This document shows positions 6,739 to 13,889 of a stretch of DNA of 18,335 nucleotides, piece after piece; the first letter of the stretch is position 1; every line of letters begins with the position of its first letter. The notes below the pieces were generated by a model. The model was not told where the DNA came from and did no database searches. It worked only from the letters and a program-made list of their open reading frames with translations. Source of the stretch: Fusicatenibacter_A intestinipullorum (lineage in GTDB: Bacteria > Bacillota > Negativicutes > Acidaminococcales > Acidaminococcaceae); contig DWZP01000021.1 of assembly GCA_019117495.1 (NCBI GenBank), forward strand, positions 1-18,335, in the 5' to 3' direction. The position numbers were made by a program, and so were the translations under genes.

Positions 6739-9663
6739 ATGAAACTTGAAGTTAATAAAGTTTACAGCGGCTTTATTGTAAAGCATGCTGAATACGTTGA
6801 AGAAGTACAGAGCGAAGCATATTTAATGGAACATGAAAAAAGCGGCGCAAGGCTTTTATATCTTGGCAACAGCGACGATAACAAAGTGTTTTCCATCAGT
6901 TTCCGCACGCCGCCTTATGATGATACCGGCGTGCCGCATATTCTGGAACATTCCTCGCTGTGCGGTTCGCGCAAATATCATTTAAAAGAGCCTTTTGTAG
7001 AACTTGTTAAAGGCTCCATGAATACGTTTTTAAACGCAATGACATATCCGGATAAAACAATGTATCCGGTTGCCAGCCGCAATGATAAAGATTTTAAAAA
7101 CTTAATGGATGTATATCTGGACGCGGTATTTTATCCGCTGATTTATGAAAATCCCTATACGCTTATGCAGGAAGGCTGGCATTACGAAATTGCCGGTAAA
7201 GAAGGCGAGCTTGCGTATAACGGCGTTGTTTACAACGAAATGAAGGGCGTATATTCTTCGGCGGACGCCATTGCCGAAAACGAAGTTATGCGTGCTTTGT
7301 TCCCTGACAGCCCGTACCGCTATGAATCCGGCGGCTACCCGGCAGCAATACCGCAGCTTACGCAGGAAGCGTTTGAAAACTTCCACCGCACTTATTACAG
7401 CCCGGAAAACTCCTTTATTTATCTGTACGGCGATATGGATATTGAAAAAACGCTGGAATATCTTGACGGTGAGTATTTATCGGGTTTTGAAAAAAGCGGC
7501 GGCGTTAATTCAGCCATTCCCTTACAGCAGCCTTTTGCCAAAACAAAAGAGGTAAAAGCTTTTTATCCTGCCGGGGCAGATGAAGACCTGGCAGCCAAAA
7601 CCTACCATGAACTTGATATTGTGTGCGGCGATGCGCGCGACGCTAAAACTTCGCTGGCACTGCGCCTTTTGGAAACAGTGCTTTTGGAGGGTAACAGTGC
7701 GCCGCTGCGCCTTGCTCTGCTGGAAAGCGGCATTTGCACGGATGCTTACGGGCAATATACCGGCAGTTTGCGCCAGCCTGTTTTTGCGGTTAAAGTTTCC
7801 GGTTCGGAAGAAGATAAGCGTGATGAATTTATCAGCATTGTTTACCGCACACTGCAAAAGCTTACCATTGAAGGCTTAGATAAGGAACTTTTGGAAGCCT
7901 GCCTCAACATGCTGGAATTTAAACTACGCGAGGCAGATTTCGGCGCTTATCCTAAAGGGCTTATTTACGGCATTGGCGTTATGGATACCTGGCTTTATGA
8001 TGGTGACCCTTTAGACGGACTGCGTTATAATAAACTGCTTACAGAGCTGCGCGAAGGCATAAAAACAAATTATTATGAACAGTTAATTGAAAATTATCTG
8101 CTTGATAATACCCACAAGGTTTTGCTTACGCTGATGCCTAAAAAAGGTATGGAAGAAGCAGAGCAGGCAGAACTTGCAGAAAAAATGCAGCAGATAAAAG
8201 CCGGCATGAGAGAAAAAGAAATTGAAGAAGCCGTTGAGCATTGCCGCATTCTGCATGAACGCCAGGCAGCACCCGACAGCCAGGAGGCTTTGGCAAGCAT
8301 ACCTTTGCTTGAAAGAAGTGATATACGCCGCGAAGCGGAAAAACTTGACGGCGAACTTACCGTAGAGGGCAGCAATGAATTTTTATATGTGCCTGCCTTT
8401 ACAAACAAAATAGCTTATTTAAACTGGTATTTTGATATGAGCGGTATTGACGGCAGCCTGCTCCCTTATTGCTACCTGCTGAGCGATATGCTGGGCAAGG
8501 TTGATGCCGGTAAATATACTTATCAGCAGCTTTCCACACTGGGAATTAAATATACCGGCGGCGTAACTTTTCAGGTACACGCTTATTCCGCGGCAGAAAG
8601 CGTAAATGATTACACCGTTAAATTTACGGTTACCGCTAAAGCGCTTGTACATAATTTAACCCATATGTTTGATATTCTGCGTGCCATTGCGCTTGAAAGC
8701 CGTTTTGACAGTGTTAAGCGCCTGCGTGAAGTATTGGCGGAGGTTAAAAGCGACTGGGACAGCAACTTCTTCAGCCGTGGGCAGACCGTGGCATGTGCGC
8801 GCTTAAATTCGTATTATTCTCCGGCGGCAAGGGTTAATGAACAGGATTATTATTCCTACTATGAATTTTTAAAAGATTTAACCGAGCATTTTGATGAACG
8901 TGCCGGTGAAACCCTGCAAAAATTAAGCAGCCTTTTAGGCGTATTTTTTGAAAACAGCAAATATTTGCTTGCTTACAGCTGCGAAGAAGAAGACAAAGCG
9001 CAAGTTTTGGCAATGGCACAAGAATTCGCAGCTTTGCTGCCGCAGTCTGAAGCAGCAGGCAGTGCCGTAAAACCGCTTGCCGCACCGGGGCTTAACGAAG
9101 GTATTATGACGCCGGGTAAAGTTCAGTATGTTGCCGCCGGCGGCGATTTCCGCAAAGCAGGCCATAAATTTACCGGTTCAATGAAAGTTTTGGAAACGAT
9201 TTTGCGCTATGAATATTTATGGACCAAGATACGTATTCAGGGCGGCGCTTACGGTGCATCTGCCGTATTTGACCGTAACGGCAGCATGTATTTTGCCTCT
9301 TACCGCGACCCGAAGCTCGCAGAATCGTTGGAGGCCTACCGCGGTTTGCCGGGCTGGCTGGAACAGCTTGATTTGCCTGAACGTGAGCTTACCAAGTATA
9401 TTATCGGTACCATCAGTGCGGCAGACGTGCCTTTAACAAATTCCATGCGCCTTTCGCAGACGGCGCTTGCCCATATTAAAGGCGTGCCGCAGGAAATGCG
9501 CCAGAAAACACGCGATGAAATACTTAATTTAACCAATGATGATTTACGCAGCCTTGCTCAGGTAGTGCGTGATACATTGAGCGACAACTATATTTGCGTT
9601 GTTGGTGGCAGCAGCGCCGTTGAAGCTAATAAAGAAATTTTTAATTCGGTTAAACATATTTAA
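6739..9663 (+). CDS. Peptidase M16C family (presequence-protease-like) zinc metalloprotease
   Basis: This 974-residue peptidase belongs to the M16C (PreP/Cym1-like) insulinase branch, which degrades short unstructured peptides inside a clam-shell chamber. The inverted zinc motif HILEH is at 67-71 (zinc ligands His67 and His71, catalytic base Glu70). The distal ligand is Glu167 in NGVVYNEMKGVYS (161-173). The M16C-associated and C-terminal inactive halves follow in one chain, with RIQGGAYGASA in the last quarter as in the family. Length is normal for M16C (about 970-1000). There is no signal peptide, so it is expected to be cytoplasmic. The start is ATG 6739 with TTGGAGGT upstream; an in-frame GTG at 6715 lies before that site and is less likely. 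The DUF1848 gene follows after six bases and is probably co-transcribed. Confidence 0.93.
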   Translation: MKLEVNKVYSGFIVKHAEYVEEVQSEAYLMEHEKSGARLLYLGNSDDNKVFSISFRTPPYDDTGVPHILEHSSLCGSRKYHLKEPFVELVKGSMNTFLNAMTYPDKTMYPVASRNDKDFKNLMDVYLDAVFYPLIYENPYTLMQEGWHYEIAGKEGELAYNGVVYNEMKGVYSSADAIAENEVMRALFPDSPYRYESGGYPAAIPQLTQEAFENFHRTYYSPENSFIYLYGDMDIEKTLEYLDGEYLSGFEKSGGVNSAIPLQQPFAKTKEVKAFYPAGADEDLAAKTYHELDIVCGDARDAKTSLALRLLETVLLEGNSAPLRLALLESGICTDAYGQYTGSLRQPVFAVKVSGSEEDKRDEFISIVYRTLQKLTIEGLDKELLEACLNMLEFKLREADFGAYPKGLIYGIGVMDTWLYDGDPLDGLRYNKLLTELREGIKTNYYEQLIENYLLDNTHKVLLTLMPKKGMEEAEQAELAEKMQQIKAGMREKEIEEAVEHCRILHERQAAPDSQEALASIPLLERSDIRREAEKLDGELTVEGSNEFLYVPAFTNKIAYLNWYFDMSGIDGSLLPYCYLLSDMLGKVDAGKYTYQQLSTLGIKYTGGVTFQVHAYSAAESVNDYTVKFTVTAKALVHNLTHMFDILRAIALESRFDSVKRLREVLAEVKSDWDSNFFSRGQTVACARLNSYYSPAARVNEQDYYSYYEFLKDLTEHFDERAGETLQKLSSLLGVFFENSKYLLAYSCEEEDKAQVLAMAQEFAALLPQSEAAGSAVKPLAAPGLNEGIMTPGKVQYVAAGGDFRKAGHKFTGSMKVLETILRYEYLWTKIRIQGGAYGASAVFDRNGSMYFASYRDPKLAESLEAYRGLPGWLEQLDLPERELTKYIIGTISAADVPLTNSMRLSQTALAHIKGVPQEMRQKTRDEILNLTNDDLRSLAQVVRDTLSDNYICVVGGSSAVEANKEIFNSVKHI

Positions 9664-9669
9664 TGCAGT

Positions 9670-10608
9670 ATGATTATCAGCGTAAGCCGCAGAACAGACA
9701 TACCGGCATTTTATGCAGAGTGGTTTTATAACCGCCTGCGTGCCGGTTATGTGCTGGTGCGCAACCCCATGAATGTGCATAATGTAAGTAAAGTAGCTTT
9801 ATCGCCGGAAGTGGTGGATGCTTTTGTATTTTGGACGAAAAATCCGCTGCCGCTGATGAAGCGCCTTGATGAACTGGCGGAGTATCCGTATTATTTTCAG
9901 TTTACTTTAACGGGTTATGGAAAAGACATAGAACCGGGCCTGCCAGATAAAAAGCAGGTTTTGCTGCCTGCGTTTAAAGAGTTAGCTGCTAAAACCGGCA
10001 GACAGCGTGTTATCTGGCGGTATGACCCTATATTTTTCAGCAGCAGGTACAGCGCGGAATATCATTTAGAGTGCTTTGAAGCGTTGGCGGCAGAGTTAAG
10101 CGGCAGCACGGAACGCTGTGTTATCAGCTTTATGGATGAGTACCGCAATACAAAACGCAACGCGCAAAAACTGGGTGCCGTTAATTACAGCAGCGAGGAA
10201 ATTTATGCTTTTGCCGCACGCCTTGCCAAAATTGCTGACAAATACGGGTTAAAACTGCAAACCTGCGCCGAAACAGCAGATTTTACGGAGCTTGGCATTA
10301 CGGCATCGGCATGTATAGACAAGGACTTAATAGAAAATATTGGCGGTTTTAAATTGAAAGCAGGCAAAGATAAAAATCAGCGGCCGGAGTGCTGCTGCGC
10401 CGCCAGCATAGATATAGGCGCTTACAATACCTGCCCCGGCGGCTGCCTGTATTGTTATGCCAATTATAATGCAGGTATGGTAAAAATAAATTGCGCCGTG
10501 CACGATAAAACAAGCCCGTTGCTGTTTGGCAAATTATCGCCGCAGGATGTTGTAACGGAACGGAAAATGAAAAGCTGCCGAATTAGTGATGCTGGATTGT
10601 TTTTATAA
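9670..10608 (+). CDS. DUF1848 family protein with C-terminal CX3CX2C
   Basis: This 312-residue protein matches the DUF1848 family. It starts MIISVSRRTDIPAFYAEWF, with VLVRNPMN (28-35) and VFWTKNP (53-59) following in family order. Biochemical role is unknown. Near the C terminus CPGGCLYC (255-262) is an exact CX3CX2C, the spacing used by radical-SAM enzymes to bind [4Fe-4S]. More cysteines (215, 241-243) lie close by, and the next residues (YANYN) are conserved-looking aromatics. Radical-SAM proteins usually carry this motif near the N terminus, so a permuted arrangement or another iron-sulfur role is possible; that is inference. The gene starts six bases after the M16C stop and has no clear ribosome site, suggesting translational coupling. 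A hairpin terminator follows. Confidence 0.85.
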   Translation: MIISVSRRTDIPAFYAEWFYNRLRAGYVLVRNPMNVHNVSKVALSPEVVDAFVFWTKNPLPLMKRLDELAEYPYYFQFTLTGYGKDIEPGLPDKKQVLLPAFKELAAKTGRQRVIWRYDPIFFSSRYSAEYHLECFEALAAELSGSTERCVISFMDEYRNTKRNAQKLGAVNYSSEEIYAFAARLAKIADKYGLKLQTCAETADFTELGITASACIDKDLIENIGGFKLKAGKDKNQRPECCCAASIDIGAYNTCPGGCLYCYANYNAGMVKINCAVHDKTSPLLFGKLSPQDVVTERKMKSCRISDAGLFL

Positions 10609-10690
10609 GGCAATTAATAAAAAGTGTTAAATTTATTGTAAAATATCTATTGTAAAATTTTAAATAATTAACACTATATTTTTACAAACT

Positions 10691-10735
10691 AAAAACGCAT
10701 TCTTAAAGTTTTAAGGCTTTGAGAATGCGTTTTCT
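10691..10735. terminator. Bidirectional terminator between DUF1848 and the HTH gene
   Basis: AAAACGCATTCT (10692-10703) pairs perfectly with AGAATGCGTTTT (10722-10733), and AAAG/CTTT extends it inside. It sits between two convergent genes and probably serves both. Confidence 0.8.
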
Positions 10736-10738
10736 TTA

Positions 10739-11164
10739 TCATTTCAATATTTCCAAATTGTTTTCATCAAGCAAAATGTTTACAGCATCTAAATCTTTAC
10801 CGTGTTCAATGGCGTAAAAAATAAGGCCATCGCGTCTGTCGCGTACATAAAGCGGCCGTTCGCTGGCGTATTTTAGCAAATTTTGCGTTTCGGTAATATT
10901 GGCTTGAGCGGCAAGTGCCAAAATAATAAGTTTGTCGCGCCCCGGATTTTTGTTTCCGTTTAAAATATGATAGACGTAAGTCCTTTCAAGGTTTGTCTTT
11001 TTTATAAAATCAGCTTTATTTGTTATGCCCTTTAAATCAAGCAGATAATTTAAATAATCAACAGCTGACGGGAACTTAATTTCGGATGTATTTTTATTGT
11101 AAAATTCATCATATGATTGTGCCTGCGTAAGTTCAGACTGTAAATCTTCGGTTGATTTTTCCAT
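10739..11164 (-). CDS. HTH (Xre-like) protein paired with a divergent Ser/Thr kinase
   Basis: This 141-residue protein of unknown role has three parts. Residues 1-35 are a polar helical N terminus. A helix-turn-helix at about 47-100 contains ITNKADFIKKTNLERTYVYH, then ILNGNKNPGRDKLIILALA. A C-terminal segment opens with LYVRDRRDGLIFYAIEHG (105-122). From memory of the family, HTH proteins with this LYxRxRRD-type tail occur beside Hanks-type kinase genes in Firmicutes; here the kinase is the divergent neighbour, 61 bases away. The start codon ATG (11164) has AGAGGTG upstream. The two genes share a palindromic -10 region, so this protein may control both. It may also be a kinase substrate; neither is proven. 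Confidence 0.8.
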   Translation of the reverse strand: MEKSTEDLQSELTQAQSYDEFYNKNTSEIKFPSAVDYLNYLLDLKGITNKADFIKKTNLERTYVYHILNGNKNPGRDKLIILALAAQANITETQNLLKYASERPLYVRDRRDGLIFYAIEHGKDLDAVNILLDENNLEILK

Positions 11165-11186
11165 AATACACCTCTGAAAAATTCTA

Positions 11187-11201
11187 TGCTATAATATTAT
11201 A
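11187..11201. promoter_or_regulatory. Shared palindromic divergent promoter
   Basis: TATAATATTATA (11190-11201) is a perfect palindrome that gives a TATAAT -10 on each strand. On the plus strand TGC precedes it, making a perfect extended -10 (TGCTATAAT) for the kinase gene. The HTH gene reads from the other half. Overlapping -10s make the two transcripts mutually exclusive at any moment and give one site for a regulator. Confidence 0.55.
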
Positions 11202-11225
11202 CAACAAATTCATGGTCGGAGTAAA

Positions 11226-11906
11226 ATGAGTATTACAGCTGAATTTATTGAAACTAATTTTAAAAGAATATCGGTATTGAAAGAAAATGCAAATGACCGG
11301 ACAGAACTGGTGGCAGACACTACTGGTGCTGTTTATATCCGCAAAATTATTGCACGTACCGGTTTGCCGTATAAAAAGCTGGCGCAGATAAAATGTGCAC
11401 ATATATCTGAAATTTATTATTGTTCGGAAGCGTATGGCAAAACTTATGTAATAGAAGAATTTATCAGCGGTGAAACTTTAGCGGCAGAGCTTGAACAAGG
11501 CAAAAAATTTACAGCAGAGCAGGTCCGTAATATTGTTTTGCAGATTTGTGAGGCGCTGATCGTACTTCATGAACATAGCATATTGCACCGCGATATTAAA
11601 CCTGGCAACATAATTGTGCAGGGCAGCAGCGTTTGGCTGATTGATTTTGGGGCTGCAAAAGCTGAAGGCAGCACTAAAGAACATGATACTGTTATTTTAG
11701 GCACGCCTGGTTTTGCTCCGCCGGAACAATATGGTTTTACAACGACGGACGCACGCAGTGATATTTATGCTTTGGGAAAAACTATGGAATTTCTTTGCGG
11801 AAGTTCTCATAATGCAAAGCTTTGCAAAATAATTACAGGCTGTACTGCCTTCGACCCGCAAAAAACGCATAGCTTCTGCAGCAGAATTAAAAAAGCGGCT
11901 GCTTAA
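11226..11906 (+). CDS. Hanks-type Ser/Thr protein kinase, 5' part of a frameshifted receptor-like kinase
   Basis: This 226-residue reading frame encodes a eukaryotic-type kinase. It has a hinge-like VIEEFISGETL (75-85), the catalytic loop HRDIKPGN (121-128, base Asp123), DFG (140-142), an APPEQ activation-segment end (164-168) and SDIYALGKT (178-186). The N lobe is reduced: there is no clear glycine loop, K40 is the best candidate for the beta-3 lysine, and no clear alpha-C glutamate is seen. After DPQK (210-213) the frame changes to THSFCSRIKKAAA and stops. Skipping one A in the A6 run at 11860-11865 instead gives RIASAAELKKRLL, the expected end of a kinase C lobe, and joins the 12-kb frame below. 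The original product was probably a 464-residue membrane kinase. The ATG at 11226 has a GGAG-type site (TCGGAG). It is divergent from the HTH gene. Confidence 0.88.
   Translation: MSITAEFIETNFKRISVLKENANDRTELVADTTGAVYIRKIIARTGLPYKKLAQIKCAHISEIYYCSEAYGKTYVIEEFISGETLAAELEQGKKFTAEQVRNIVLQICEALIVLHEHSILHRDIKPGNIIVQGSSVWLIDFGAAKAEGSTKEHDTVILGTPGFAPPEQYGFTTTDARSDIYALGKTMEFLCGSSHNAKLCKIITGCTAFDPQKTHSFCSRIKKAAA
11860..11865 (+). other. A6 homopolymer at the kinase frameshift
   Basis: Six A residues follow CCGC and precede CGC. Removing one A fuses the kinase frame to the downstream frame, which is open from 11833. This could be a sequencing error, a true mutation, a phase-variable tract, or a transcriptional slippage site; the sequence alone cannot decide. 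Confidence 0.75.
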
Positions 11907-11949
11907 AAATAACAGCGGCAAAAAGAAATTTATTTTCATAATTTTAATA

Positions 11950-12621
11950 ATGATTATTGCGTGCAGCGGAATATATTTTTTGTTTAACCGGCATGTGCAA
12001 CAAGAAGCTATACCGCCCGGCGCAGAACAAACGGCTGAAGAAAAAGTCCAACCCAAAGACGCGCCGCAGGAAAAACCAAGCGAACAAAAAACAGAGATTG
12101 AGCAGCCGGAGCAAAAGCCGAGAGCTGCTTTGCCACAAGAACAAAGTCAAAGCGCAGCAGCAAACAGCATAACGCTGAACGCCAATAATTTAGTGTTTGC
12201 GGTAAATACAAATCCGCTTAATGAAACGGCACGTAAACAAGGTGCGCAGCAAGGACTAACGTTATTACAGCCGGAAAAATATCCTGTTTTTACAGTGCAA
12301 AATAACAGCGGCCAGGTAATGGAAAACCCGACAGTGAAAATAAAGTTTAACGGTATTTGTGCAGTGGGAAATAATTTTGCAGCAAAAGCGTGGGGAGGCA
12401 GAACGCTTAACTGGCAGCTTACAAAAAATGCTGCAGGCTATGCCGATGAAGTAACAATTTTGCTTACAGGTACAATACCTGCCGGAGATTATTTTGAGTT
12501 TCCGCTGACAGGCGCAATAGCTGATTATTATCAAACAGGAAGTGAGCCGGCAGCTGAAGTTACAGTAAGCGGCGATAATATAACACCTATAACGAAGAAC
12601 TATAACATAAAAATAAACTAA
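11950..12621 (+). CDS. C-terminal half of the frameshifted membrane kinase (TM, linker, extracytoplasmic domain)
   Basis: The coordinates mark the longest ATG-started frame (223 residues), but the natural reading starts in this frame at 11866, right after the A6 run. From there it encodes a kinase tail and a basic stretch (NNSGKKK), then a transmembrane helix FIFIILIMIIACSGIYFLF that spans this ATG. A linker rich in P, E, Q and K follows (about 20-65). A probable beta-rich domain from about 74 to 223 contains YPVFTVQNNSGQ and FNGICAVGNNF. I do not recognise that domain. No ribosome site precedes the ATG at 11950, supporting the view that it is a broken-off part of the kinase gene rather than a separate gene. 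The arrangement (cytoplasmic kinase, one TM, external sensor) is that of PASTA-like receptor kinases but without PASTA repeats. A terminator follows. Confidence 0.75.
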   Translation: MIIACSGIYFLFNRHVQQEAIPPGAEQTAEEKVQPKDAPQEKPSEQKTEIEQPEQKPRAALPQEQSQSAAANSITLNANNLVFAVNTNPLNETARKQGAQQGLTLLQPEKYPVFTVQNNSGQVMENPTVKIKFNGICAVGNNFAAKAWGGRTLNWQLTKNAAGYADEVTILLTGTIPAGDYFEFPLTGAIADYYQTGSEPAAEVTVSGDNITPITKNYNIKIN

Positions 12622-12626
12622 AATTT

Positions 12627-12657
12627 TAGCGCAGATTTACGGTCTGCGCTATTTTTG
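12627..12657 (+). terminator. Rho-independent terminator after the kinase locus
   Basis: TAGCGCAGA (12627-12635) pairs with TCTGCGCTA (12643-12651) around TTTACGG and is followed by TTTTTG. It lies six bases after the stop codon and ends the kinase transcript. Confidence 0.88.
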
Positions 12658-12771
12658 TGTCCTGATGGGACACCGATTAAAATTTAATTTAGTTTAAAAT
12701 AAGAACTGTAAAGTACTAAAAATAAAATTGCAGGCGCCTTTGTATAAACTATTAAAGCTAAATTTAAAACC

Positions 12772-12781
12772 ATAAGTGCAA
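12772..12781 (+). repeat. Decamer ATAAGTGCAA upstream of the first Xre gene
   Basis: The same ten bases occur at 15414-15423 upstream of the second Xre gene, at nearly the same distance from the start (about 55 bases). It is a candidate operator or a leftover of gene duplication. Confidence 0.35.
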
Positions 12782-12837
12782 GAAGCATTTTTATATAAAT
12801 GTCATAATTATTTATATAGCGACAGGTTGGTGATTAA

Positions 12838-13065
12838 ATGGGCGATGAACGCGAGCGATACATTAAAATCGGTGCCAAAATAAAATTTTACAGGCAGCTT
12901 AAAAAAATTGGGCAAACAGAACTTGCCGGAAAAGTAGGCATAACCTCGCAGTATTTAAGCAAAATAGAATGTGGAAAGCAAATGCCAAGCTTACAGGTAC
13001 TTTTACTGATTGCAGAAAAGCTGGAGATTGACGCAGCGGCATTGATTAGTGATAGTGTTGTGTAA
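12838..13065 (+). CDS. Small Xre-family HTH transcriptional regulator
   Basis: This 75-residue protein is almost entirely one Cro/C1-type helix-turn-helix. IGAKIKFYRQLKKIGQTELA (11-30) gives helices 1 and 2, VGITSQYLSKIECGKQMPSL (32-51) the recognition helix and turn, and LLLIAEKLEIDAAALI the closing helices. It has no sensor domain. The ATG at 12838 has only a weak GGTTGGTG upstream. It resembles the broken Xre gene at 15477 closely enough (LAGKxGI, YLxxIExG) to be a paralogue. It precedes the membrane/zinc-ribbon genes in the same direction and may regulate them or itself. Confidence 0.88.
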   Translation: MGDERERYIKIGAKIKFYRQLKKIGQTELAGKVGITSQYLSKIECGKQMPSLQVLLLIAEKLEIDAAALISDSVV

Positions 13066-13123
13066 GGTTAGACAATAGTTTTAAACACATAATATAAAAT
13101 TTTATTATAGGAGGAATGTTAAG

Positions 13124-13339
13124 ATGGATGGTTTGTTAATAATTTTGTATATTTTACTGGGGTATAATGCCAATCAGTATTTAAGGCGAACTCTGCTTGG
13201 ACAAGTTGGGGTAATTTATTTTAATACAGGCTATTATATCATTCGGGAAATTGTTTTAGCTGCTTTTCTAGGTATGTTTACAATACCATTAGCAATAATT
13301 GTATTTGCTTTTAAAAATTTTTTATCCGGAAATAAATAA
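13124..13339 (+). CDS. Small two-helix membrane protein, unknown
   Basis: This 71-residue hydrophobic protein starts MDGLLIILYILLGYNANQYL. It has one likely transmembrane helix at 3-13 extending to about 20 and a second at about 45-64 (VLAAFLGMFTIPLAIIVFAF), with a basic tail. AGGAGGA eight bases before ATG is a strong ribosome site. I do not recognise the family. It sits 26 bases before the zinc-ribbon/DUF805 gene and is probably co-transcribed with it. Its close spacing with two zinc-ribbon membrane proteins suggests a shared membrane function. Confidence 0.7.
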   Translation: MDGLLIILYILLGYNANQYLRRTLLGQVGVIYFNTGYYIIREIVLAAFLGMFTIPLAIIVFAFKNFLSGNK

Positions 13340-13365
13340 TTTTATAATAAAAGGAGTTGTTTATT

Positions 13366-13872
13366 ATGGCTGAACAAAAATATGTATGCCCAAACTGCAG
13401 CGTGTTAATTGATTACGGAACAAGGTTTTGCCCGCACTGCGGCAATGCTTTAGGAAATTGGGGTGCACCTGCCGTGCAACCAAATGTAGAACTGCAAACT
13501 AATTATGGCGCAGTTAATAGCAAAGAAGAAAGCTTAAAGGAAATGTATTTTTCCTGTGAAGGGCGTTTAAACAGAAAAGCTGCATTTGAACGAATGGTTG
13601 TTAATGGAATTTGCTGCCGGATTTTGGAATGGTTTATAGCTGAATTTGCTCTTGAATTAAATGTTATTGGTATTATTATTTCATTGGTAGGAGCTTTAGT
13701 ACTTTTGTATTCAAGTATCTGTATTTCCATTAGGCGCTGGCATGATTTAAATAAATCCGGCTGGTTTGTTTTAAGCGAACTTTTAATTTTACCAATATTT
13801 TATTTTTGGTTTGCCAAAGGTACAACCGGCCCCAATAAATACGGACCGGACCCGCTTGCAGGCAAATATTGA
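13366..13872 (+). CDS. Zinc-ribbon plus DUF805 membrane protein
   Basis: This 168-residue protein is built from two parts. A zinc ribbon at 7-27 has CX2C pairs C8/C11 and C22/C25. A DUF805 domain at about 58-166 carries the typical YFSCEGRLNRKAAF, RRWHDLNKSGWF (123-134) and GTTGPNKYGPDPL (152-164), with hydrophobic segments around 83-97, 100-122 and 133-150. DUF805 proteins are inner-membrane proteins of unknown role. The true start is ATG 13366 with AAGGAG upstream; an in-frame TTG nine bases earlier lies inside that site. The first 31 residues closely match those of the next gene's product, so the ribbon module was duplicated or shared. The next gene starts 17 bases later. Confidence 0.88.
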   Translation: MAEQKYVCPNCSVLIDYGTRFCPHCGNALGNWGAPAVQPNVELQTNYGAVNSKEESLKEMYFSCEGRLNRKAAFERMVVNGICCRILEWFIAEFALELNVIGIIISLVGALVLLYSSICISIRRWHDLNKSGWFVLSELLILPIFYFWFAKGTTGPNKYGPDPLAGKY

Positions 13873-13889
13873 TAATGGGGTGTTAAAAC

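Noticed and set aside
11860..11870. Programmed -1 ribosomal frameshift at the A-run
   Set aside because: A -1 shift leads to GCA TAG, an immediate stop. Only +1 (or -2, or loss of one A) joins the frames, so a standard -1 signal does not fit.
12657..12672. Hairpin TGTCC/GGACA after the kinase terminator
   Set aside because: Five base pairs with no tail and no context; too short to call.
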